DNA of 64,000 nucleotides from Gremmenia infestans (Eukaryota > Ascomycota > Leotiomycetes > Helotiales > Hamatocanthoscyphaceae). The notes beneath the pieces are model-generated. The model had not been told where the DNA came from and did no database searches. It worked only from the letters and a program-made list of their open reading frames with translations. Shown in pieces: positions 56,246 to 64,000 of the stretch (its first letter is position 1; the number at the start of each line of letters is the position of its first letter). A program made the translations under genes and the position numbers. The DNA lies in NCBI GenBank assembly GCA_032629725.1, contig JAFEVB010000004.1, positions 1-64,000 of the forward strand, in the 5' to 3' direction.

Positions 56246-57525
56246 ATGGCAACAGTTTCAAATCCAATACAAGTAGATTCGCTGGCCCAAGCTCGCCAAG
56301 CCTATGTATACCTCGAAGAACGGGTATAAAATCCCTCCTTGATTGACCACCACTTGCATTCCATCAGGAACTTGACACTGTGTTCCTGTTCTTGCGTTGA
56401 TTATTTACCAAAAGCTAACTTCCTGATCTCCTTCTCCGTAGCTAAAAGCGACTTCAGGAACCACGTCCTTTCAGTCGATCCCCATTATCGACTTGACACC
56501 CTCCTTCTCATCATCTCGCGCCGACCGCCAGAAGGTAGCAAACGAAATCCACGACGCTTGTACCACTATAGGATTCTTCTATATCAAAGGCCATGGCATT
56601 CCCAAAAGCGTGTGCGATGATGTCCTCAAACTCGCGGAGCGATTCTTCCACGAATTACCAGATGCCTCGAAAGAAGCAATACATATGAGGAACTCTCCAC
56701 AGTTCCGCGGATATGAACCAGCTGCATATTCATCGGCGAATGGTTTTACAAGCAAGGAGACGAAGGAGGCCTTCAATTGGGGATACGAACCTGGGCTCGA
56801 TCCAACGGGGGGTGATGGAAAGTACGTTGAGATTGATGGCAGCTCGGATGGAAGCAAGAATCAATGGCCTTCAGAGGATGACTTGCCTGGTTTTTACAAG
56901 GGAATTGCTGAATACTATTCCCAAGTAAGCTTCATCAAATTCCGCCGCTAGGCTACAGCTTGCTAATTTTCTATTACAGGTCTTGCAATTATCTCGCCAT
57001 CTATGCCGTCTCTTTGCCCTCTCCCTTAACCTCCAGGAAGACTTCTTCGAACCAATGATAACACACCCAGGTGGAATAGCACGGCTGATTCGATACCGAC
57101 CAAGCTCCAATCCGAAACCCCTGTCCGAAGTCGATGAGGATGAGGAAATTGGCTTAGGTGCGCATTCGGATTACGAGTGTTTTACACTACTACTCCAAGA
57201 CTCAAATCCTGGTCTCGAAATACTGGGTTCTGATGGACAGTGGATAAGCGCACAGCCGGTCGAGGGTGGGATTGTAGTCAATGTGGCTGATTTCTTGATG
57301 AGATGGACCAACGACAAATACAAAAGTACTGTTCATCGAGTAGTCAATCGAACGGCGAAAGAGAGATACAGCATCCCTCTATTCTTCTCTATCAATTATG
57401 ACGAGATCGTTGAGACGCTCCCTTCTTGTATAAGCGAAGATAATCCTGCCAAGTATCAACCAATTGCGGCAGGCCAATACGTCCTCGATCGACTGTCTTT
57501 GACGTTGGAAACTGGAAAATACTAA
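56246..57525 (+). CDS. 2-oxoglutarate/Fe(II)-dependent oxygenase, isopenicillin N synthase-like (368 aa)
   Basis: Exons are 56246-56323, 56442-56924 and 56980-57525. The N-terminal DIOX_N region has FQSIPIIDLTPSF then IHDACTTIGFFYIKGHGIPK. The jelly-roll core carries the iron triad: HSD at 249-251 (GLGAHSDYECFTLLLQD) and H306 (KSTVHRV). The 2-oxoglutarate anchor RYS is at 316-318 (RYSIPLFF). Length is typical of the family. Members include enzymes of secondary metabolism and of pyrimidine, gibberellin and ethylene metabolism; the substrate cannot be told. The first exon (26 codons) ends at a GTATAA donor and joins a CCGTAG acceptor 118 nt on. Without it the frame would begin at a later ATG lacking the PIIDL motif. 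No oxidase, P450 or synthase partners lie alongside, so a biosynthetic cluster is not indicated. Confidence 0.93.
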
Positions 57526-58250
57526 CAGAATCTATGGGGGCCACGTTAAATAAGAAATCAAGGGTACGAGGGCTAGAAGAAACCCAACGCCGTCGTCCAT
57601 CCTAGGTGCACGGTAGATGGGCATCAGAGCTTCTGACATGCCCCGTACACAGTCAATTAGAAGTCTTCCATTCGTCTGTTTAGGCTGAGAAATTTTATGC
57701 GTCTTATTTGTCAACTTTGCAATATCAATACAAAAGATTGTTTCGGCACCCGGTCTAGAAGTTCTGTCTGTTGGGGCAGGATGTATAGCATTTCATACTA
57801 GGAAGCTATCCCTGAAGTTGCGCACTCCTCCCTCAACTCCTCTACCTTCAGCACTATTTCCAACATGCATAAATATGTAAAGTTGCTACGTAGATGAGAC
57901 TTGGAGCGATCTGAGATAGCTTCAGAGACTCAACGACCACGTGACCTACAAAGCCACGCTGGTGACTTTCATCTTAGTCTCCACCTTTTAGCCATGAAAT
58001 ACACTACACTGAACATATATTTGAAGCATTTGAGCTGCTCCCAGCAGTCTTATAACTTATCTTACTCGTCTTTCATTACAAGGATTTAAACTGCTGCCTG
58101 CTTTACACGTGATCTTGCCACGTACATCTCGGCTTTGTCTCGTCCTACTTCAGTATCCTCCTCGCACTGTTTCCGCAAAGTAACAGACTTACCCTCTCAT
58201 ATGAATACTTTAACAAAAATTCACGCTCTCAATATAACAAATTTACAAAC
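57526..58250. other. Spacer between the oxygenase and 2EXR genes
   Basis: This 725-base region holds the oxygenase 3' end and the promoter of the next gene. CACGTGA cores occur at 57938-57944 and 58106-58112, the latter about 140 bases before the ATG. No gene is visible. Confidence 0.5.
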
Positions 58251-59323
58251 ATGGGCATTCCTTCTTCGGTCAAGTGGTACCATCTTCTCGGCTTCGTCAT
58301 CATCGTCGGTACTCACGACGCCTACCTCTACACCATCCGCAAAGTCCACGATCTCTATTGCCATGGCCTCGACGCAGCGGCCTCGCCCAACTTCAATCTC
58401 TCCCCTACGCCCCTGACAGACAAGTCCCTCCTATACCAAACAACATCTCCTGCACCTCCCAAACCATTCCACCAATTCGCGTCCCTGCCCGCAGAAATCA
58501 GGTGCCACATCTGGCGTCTTGCCTGTCAAGAACCAAGGACCATTGAAATCCGCCAGCGCGCAGAAAATCGCGTCCTCGGATCCCCGTACTCTATTTGCAA
58601 AATTCCCGTCCCGCTGCATGCCTGCACCCAGTCTAGACTCGAGGCCTTGAAGTTCTATGAGCGGACTTTTGCCACGTCTGATATACTAGCTGAGGGGAAA
58701 GGCATATATGTCAATTTCTCGCAGGACACGTTGTATTTTGGCCAGCGTGTTAATTTCTATGCTCTGCTCGCTAGTGCTAAATCCGGTGGCGTGGAGGGTC
58801 TAGATCAGGTCAGGAATCTGGCTGTGAAATATTCAGAGGCGGGGGATGTGACAAGGTGGGATTTTGATGTTCTGAAGGATCTTGAGATTATTGTTCTGGT
58901 GGCTCAAGATGGTCGGAAGAGAAGGTTTGATCTTGGGAGAGAGCCGACGTTTGTGTGGGGGCGGGGGACGCGTAATATTGTAAGTGATTTCTCTGATTTG
59001 CTTCTTTCTTTCGTTCTTCCTCCCTTCCTTCTACTTTAGACCTTTAAACATATTTGAAATCCCAAGTCTTCACTCCGTACTATCACGGGAATTTGAGCCA
59101 GTGCATACATACAATACACCTCAACTCAAGTCGAACAATATTGCTTGTTGAACGATGCTGATTTCTATCGCACACCTTGCAGTTAGCTAGCATATCAATT
59201 TTTGAAAGAAAGCTTGAGCAGCTGCTCCGCACCAGGAAGGCTTGGACACCACCTACGGTTACGCCCGGGATGTTTGTCAAGGGGGAGACTGATAGCTGGG
59301 TTGTGAAATCTAGAGGATTTTAA
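58251..59323 (+). CDS. 2EXR-domain protein with N-terminal membrane segment (289 aa)
   Basis: Exons are 58251-58979 and 59183-59323. Residues about 73-200 carry the 2EXR pattern: FHQFASLPAEIRCHIWRLAC then QEPRTIEI, LHACTQSRLEALKFYERTF and INFSQDTLYF-like VNFSQDTLYFGQRVNF. This domain is very common in Pezizomycotina, related in look to an F-box, and without a known function. Unusually, a hydrophobic helix precedes it (WYHLLGFVIIVGTHDAYLY, residues 9-27), which could be a signal anchor. The last exon adds a basic amphipathic stretch (FERKLEQLLRTRKAWTPPTV). The 203-nt intron is the second-longest I infer in the window and runs from GTAAGT to a TTGCAG; TTGCAG is the only nearby acceptor that keeps the frame. 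Confidence 0.85.
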
Positions 59324-60718
59324 TTAGTCCGCAGCTACAAGTATAGTAGGTAGTATATATGGAACAAAGAGAAACAATACAAACTCCAGCTACTCCATGC
59401 GGCTGAAAGGTAATTCAGGCCCTTTATCTTCTATAGTAAGGCTAACACGGTGATCTACTTGTCATATGCAAATAGCGTATACACTGTTTAAAATCTATCA
59501 TCTGAACCCAAAACGGGAATCGGTTACTTTTCCGCCATAGGGACCATAACGTAGAGTGCATGCACGTGATTGTCGCCAATGGAAAGGGGGGTGAGAATGG
59601 AAGCGAATAGTAGTGCACCTTAAGTTGTTGAGTCATCAAAGACGGTGGAAGGATAGGAGTTCTATACCAGCACTTATGCCACTGCTGACGCTAATCCCAT
59701 TCGCCGAAACCTCGGGGTAGCCTCGACCGAATTAAAGGCGTATTGGGGATTTTGATTGCTAAAGTATCTTATGACGCAGTAGAGAATTAGCTGGGGTTCA
59801 GAAGCCACGTATGAGCATCGTCTTATTGCCCCTGATTAGAGCATGAAGGGAAATGTACACAGAGCCAGAGGGCGCCGCGCTGACTTACCGAGTCCAAGTC
59901 CGCTACAATAATACTACATACCATGCTGTCGGATAGCTTATCATCAGCTGAATATAATGCCACTGTGCTGGTACGGCATTCAAGATCCTATCGCTGAATG
60001 AGTGGGTGCACAGTATGACCATACATGATCCTGAATATAAATTCGGGCATTGACTGGTAGCTCAGCCACGGAGAATATAGTCTCGACAAGTAAGAGAGCG
60101 AGAAATTCGCGACCCCTTGTTCCTATACTTTATGGTTAAGTACGCACCAGTGCATGTTCTGTTCATTGAACACTGCAATCACGCCTCGATATTAGGGGTT
60201 CCAAGGTGCCGAAAATAAATCAAAATAAAATGTGTAAATATATACCGCAGGATCGGCACGGTACATCGAAACGGCAAAGCGGCACGAAGCAGATCTTGTA
60301 CAACACTAATGTCAAAAATCTAAGCATATATCTCGCCAGGAAACTGCACGTTGAAGTTGAGGCTAGAAACTAATTTATGCTTAACAAAAGGCTTTCTTTG
60401 ACTTGAAGGCGGTCAGAAAATGGGCCTCGATAGAAAGAAGTATATGAAGCACAGAGCCATCTTGAAATGCAGGTTGTAGAGATGGGACAATACCTGTCAC
60501 GATTCTGTCTCGGCGTTGTTGGTTCTCGTAGTCGTATGCGGCCCATTCCTGTAAAATTGCAGCCTCCCATTGATACAGTGCCCTGGTCCCTCCAAGTATT
60601 CTGTTGCCTATCGTAATAGACAAAGGGTCCTGTTCGAACAGCATTGCCATCCCTGTCCTTATTCGTCCCTTACTTCTGGTAGACATTTCCCATCCACAAA
60701 TCTCGTCAATGTGCCTCC
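59324..60718. other. Spacer with one weak minus-strand frame
   Basis: The spacer is 1.4 kb long and AT-rich in places. Apart from the ATG frame at 60381-60686 (listed separately) nothing looks coding. CACGTGA also occurs near 59564. No repeats of note are seen. Confidence 0.5.
60381..60686 (-). CDS. Hypothetical small ORF (101 aa)
   Basis: The frame has an ATG start and TAA stop and sits 32 bases downstream of the NAT9-like gene on the same strand. Composition is protein-like (SITIGNRILGGTRALYQWEA, ILQEWAAYDYENQQRRDRIV), but no domain is recognised. It could be a chance frame in the 3' region of the acetyltransferase, or the relic of a larger gene. A potential donor (AGTAAGG) near its start hints at more complex structure. 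Confidence 0.22.
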   Translation of the reverse strand: MSTRSKGRIRTGMAMLFEQDPLSITIGNRILGGTRALYQWEAAILQEWAAYDYENQQRRDRIVTGIVPSLQPAFQDGSVLHILLSIEAHFLTAFKSKKAFC

Positions 60719-61744
60719 TTACTTCTGCGCCTCCAGCGGCATGTATACCAGCTCCTCATAGCCCTCCACACCATGCGTATCCATCAAGCCTTTCGTCCAC
60801 TCCTCCGTAACATACTCCGGTAGCACCAACTCAAGTTCACCAAAGTAATTAGCGCCCTCCCCTTTCCTGACAAATCCCAAACTTTCAAACAGCTTGATGC
60901 TTGACTGATTGTCTTTACCAATCTTGACTTTGAGCTTGAAATCATGGTCCAGATGTGCCCAGTTCGGATATGGAGTATGGCTGTGCTCGGACAATGATCG
61001 GAAAGCTGTAGGTATGACGCCGCGAAGAAACTCGTTCCGAATGTCATGGAGATGCATAGCTATGTAGTGAATGAACGTGGCGATTGCTGCACGGCCGTAA
61101 CCTTGTCTGCGTTTTGATGGGGAAGCGATCCTAGAGAAGAGCGTAGAGTTAGTTTTGTGGCCTGCGGGGTGTAAAATAATTGTATTCTAGGGGTCTTACA
61201 TGAGCCTATGGTCCAGTAAATTAGCAAGTTTTCGAGTGAATAGACTGAAAAGAGTATCCAATATCTGAATATGTTACTTACTCAAGTTCACCAACACAGC
61301 CGCTACGAGGCTTTCTCTCACCTCCTCGTCTATCGCTACCACTGTCTTGGTCGCTCTCGCTATCTTCATCATCGTCATCACTGACCGAAATGAATAAATT
61401 CACATCCCCAAGCATCCTCTTTGGCGCATCTTGAACACCGCCTTCAATCTCTCCAATCTCTGCGACTTCCTGAGGCGATAAGGGTTCGCAGATGATGAAT
61501 GTCAACTTGTCGTGATCATTACGCCAATTTTCCTGCATCTCATACTCCTCCTTGAGCGAGAGCGGTTCAGATGCCGTTGCTTCTTGGATCTCCTCGTCTT
61601 GCATCCACACGTGGTATGTGGACACGTGAGAGGCTTCGTAAGGGACCAGGAGGAGCTTGGAGGTCGCGATTGCTAGATACCGTTAGACAGATGTCAAAGA
61701 GAAGGGGGATATAATTACATACCGACGTCTTTATTGAGCTTCAT
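60719..61744 (-). CDS. NAT9: N-acetyltransferase 9-like GNAT protein (276 aa, 6-nt microexon)
   Basis: Minus-strand exons are 61723-61744, 61282-61672, 61200-61205 (6 nt) and 60719-61130. NAT9 proteins are GNAT acetyltransferases reported to act on N-termini, including tubulins. Signatures are KLLLVPYEASHVSTYHVWMQ, EEYEMQENWRNDHDKLTFII, then GELELMIASPSKRRQGYGRA (acetyl-CoA P-loop RRQGYGRA) and SSIKLFESLGFVRKGEGANYF at the end of the fold. The family motif GE(I/L)E(I/L)MI is rebuilt only if the six bases GCTCAT, flanked by CATAG and GTAAGA, are included; skipping them drops two residues but keeps frame. An acidic Ser/Asp insert (SVSDDDDEDSESDQDSGSD) expands the fungal protein beyond the roughly 200 residues of the animal one. 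Introns are 50, 76 and 69 nt. CACGTGA lies 97 bases upstream (61841-61847). Confidence 0.92.
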
Positions 61745-62544
61745 GATGATTGTTTGGTGGTTGAAGATGGGATTTGAGGCTGAGACTTTTTCTAACTCAA
61801 GGTAAACTTTCGATCTCCCCCTTTACGCCAGGCTCTGCAACACGTGATTACCGCATTGTATACATTTAAGACTTGGGGATTCTCTTCCCAAAGAGTAAAT
61901 CACTTGAAAGTTTGTTGCACATTGCAAGAAGTTGGGATCTGGACTGAGCAGTTTGAGCAGTCTGAGCAGAGCTAAACTTTAATATGTTGCAGGGATTATC
62001 ATGCCTGTGCAGATCCTATCTCATTGGACTGAAGGCGTTTCTAACGCCACTTCCGTTCACGAGTACGAGTTCTCTTCACTCTTCACAATCAGATTGATTT
62101 GTATGGCAGTCAAACATCTTCAGCGAGAACACTTGAAAGATGATGGAGAACTTCAGAATCTCATTGCACTGCTCTATTCTACAGTATCTATGCTTAAATT
62201 ATAGATCTAGACCTCTGGCTACACAAAAGGAGCGCTCGATGAGTAGTGCGATAACTTATGCTCCACTACTGAGAGTTGTACCTCTCGTCTATAAATAATC
62301 AATATTACAATCATGCTGGATGAGTAGTGCGATAATTCAAATAATAACGTTCTATTGAATGCTGATTAGCGATGAAGTCGGCATGTGATGCCCAGAGTAT
62401 TCCATTTCATGTGCATTCTTGAGATGCTGTGTACACCCGCAAGTGCATCCTATCAGCCAGTTGTGTACAGAGTGATACAAAACGCCATTTAGCATGCCCC
62501 CTCCTACCCTCCTACTACGTTTAAAATTACAATCTTTGCCCCGT
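61745..62544. other. Spacer between NAT9-like and OGDH genes
   Basis: This 800-base region holds the NAT9-like promoter and the OGDH 3' end. CACGTGA is at 61841-61847. A 17-base direct repeat, GATGAGTAGTGCGATAA, occurs at 62238-62254 and 62319-62335, 81 bases apart. The short frame at 62001-62204 (+) has no domain. Confidence 0.55.
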
Positions 62545-64000
62545 CTACTCTCCCTTCAACTTGTCCTGAACAATGTTGAAAGCACGTTCCAACAGTTCAG
62601 TCTCTTCCTTCATATGCACAGCCTTCAATCCCGTTGCTACACTACCGCTAGCATTGCGTGCCGCGAACATGACGTGCTTGTGGTCGTGGTGTTCAGTGTT
62701 GTTTAGCAAAGTCTCGATTCTAGGTTGCGTAAAGACCCAGGCACCGGCATTGGCAGGCTCCTCCTGGCACCAAACGATGGTCTTGGCGTTAGGGTAGCTG
62801 TCCAAGTTCTCTTTGAGTTGTTGCCATGGGAAGGGGAAAATTTGCTCGACGCGAGTGATGGCGACGTTCTTCAAGCCCTTCTCGGCACGGTGCTTGATGA
62901 GTGCGGCGTAAACCTGACCAGAACAGAGAATCACGCGGTCGATCTCCTCTGGTTCAGCGATCGCTTTACCATGCTCCTGGTCTGGGATGATCCATTGGAA
63001 TTGCGAGTCTCCAGTGAAATCTTCGATCGGTGATCTTGCGACAGGGTGACGGAGGAGAGACTTGGAGAAGAATATAATGAGGGCTACAGCATGTCAGTAA
63101 ACGAAAAGGATCTTGACAGCGGATATTTTTGCGTATCCTCGCGGAACGTGTCAAGGGTGAGAAACTCACGTTTTCTGAACTGTCTGTTCATTTGTCTCCT
63201 CAAAATGTGGAATAAGTTAGCAGGAGTCGTCATGCATGCAATTTGCATATTGCAATCCTGGTGCTGTCTTTCGAGCTGCTGTGGCGTTGGGAATTCGCTA
63301 GAGTTATCGTTACACAGCATGAGGAATCGTTCCATACGACCAGAAGAGTGCTCAGGACCTTGCCCATCATATCCGTGAGGTAAGGACATAACCAGGCCGG
63401 ATCTCTGCATCCATTTCACCTCACCAGAAGCAATGAATTGATCAATAATGACTTGTGCTCCGTTGGCAAAATCTCCGAATTGCGCCTCCCACATGACAAG
63501 AGCGTTAGGTGAGGATAAAGAATATCCATACTCAAAGCCGAGAACTCCAAATTCACTCAGCGAAGAATTTGAAATCACAAACTTGCCCTGGTCCTTGCTG
63601 ACGTGCTGTAAGGGGGTATAAGTCTCTTCGTTCTCTTGATCATGGAAGACAGCATGTCTTTGGGAAAAGGTTCCACGCTCTACATCTTGTCCAGACACAC
63701 GGACATGATGACCTTCACTCGCGAGAGATCCGAATGCGAGGGCCTCGGCAGTCGACCAGTCGATATTCTGGCCCTCGTTCACGGTTTTGACACGACTTGC
63801 AAGAATACGCTTCAAATTCCGGTGAACGTTGAAACCTTCTGGAGCTGTGCCAATCACTGTTCCGATATGCTCCAGGGTCTGTTTGTTAACGCCTGTGGGA
63901 TGGTGAGGAAGGACTTCGGTGGCCAGTTCTTTCGGTGATTTGAAACCGTTCCATGCCGATGTAGTCCATTCCTTCGATGTTGGTGAATAATCCTTGCTCT
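62545..64000 (-). CDS. KGD1: 2-oxoglutarate dehydrogenase E1 component, C-terminal part (truncated by window edge)
   Basis: Minus-strand exons are 63170-64000 (partial, continues beyond the window) and 62545-63083. E1 decarboxylates 2-oxoglutarate with thiamine diphosphate in the mitochondrial TCA-cycle complex. The visible C-terminal 450 or so residues match the family closely: IDWSTAEALAFGSLASEGHH, VRVSGQDVERGTFSQRHAVF, FGVLGFEYGYSLSSPNALVM, WEAQFGDFANGAQVIIDQFI, LPHGYDGQGPEHSSGRMERF, LFHILRRQMNR, PLIIFFSKSLLRHP, VILCSGQVYAALI and IVWCQEEPANAGAWVF. The 86-nt intron (GTGAGT...GTAG) has GCTGAC-type branch sequence (TACTGACATG) and completes an Arg-to-Pro junction in phase 1. The N-terminal targeting peptide and first thiamine-binding part lie outside the window. 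Confidence 0.97.

Noticed and set aside
62238..62335. 17-base direct repeat GATGAGTAGTGCGATAA, 81 bases apart
   Set aside because: No terminal inverted repeats, target duplication or coding content between copies, so a mobile element is not supported; noted only in the spacer description.

Overview
This window is the left end of a chromosome from a filamentous ascomycete (Pezizomycotina). It starts with 15 perfect CCCTAA telomere units. The genes have short introns (mostly 44-125 nt) with GTRNGY donors and CTRAY branch sites. The gene set also fits: an NmrA repressor, a Zn2Cys6 regulator, a SidF-type siderophore acyltransferase, and 2EXR and F-box proteins. Leotiomycetes is a guess that I cannot confirm from sequence alone.

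Layout. 1-6.4 kb is gene-poor subtelomere: an F-box-like gene about 0.9 kb from the telomere, then 3.3 kb without a convincing gene, then a small two-exon gene for a secreted cysteine-rich peptide. 6.7-19.2 kb carries a type I asparaginase with ankyrin repeats (-), a Vps75/SET-like histone chaperone (+), the nitrogen repressor nmrA (-) and, divergent across 3.5 kb of repeat-rich DNA, a Zn2Cys6 transcription factor (+). 20.4-31.6 kb holds RPS28 (-), an orphan CxxC protein (+), an 815-residue F-box protein (-) and a Dal5-type MFS permease (+). 32.2-44.9 kb is a housekeeping block: GPI10 (-), a basic orphan (-), ZW10 (-) and an M16 metallopeptidase (+). 47-59.3 kb holds two orphans (-), a hydroxyornithine acyltransferase (+), a 2OG-Fe(II) oxygenase (+) and a 2EXR protein (+). 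60.7-64 kb holds a NAT9-type acetyltransferase (-) and the 3' part of 2-oxoglutarate dehydrogenase E1 (-), cut by the window edge.

I rebuilt gene models by joining open frames at splice signals. Every model keeps frame across all junctions, and totals divide by three (the OGDH model is partial). Notable splicing: an 11-nt microexon in the asparaginase, a 6-nt microexon in the NAT9 homologue, a 10-nt first coding exon in the permease, and a probable GC-AG intron in GPI10.

Functional links are modest. Asparaginase, nmrA and the permease all touch nitrogen supply and lie within 25 kb, but I see no operon-like or biosynthetic cluster. Housekeeping genes begin about 20 kb from the telomere, so the accessory zone is short. 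I saw no rRNA, convincing tRNA, transposon or CRISPR array.
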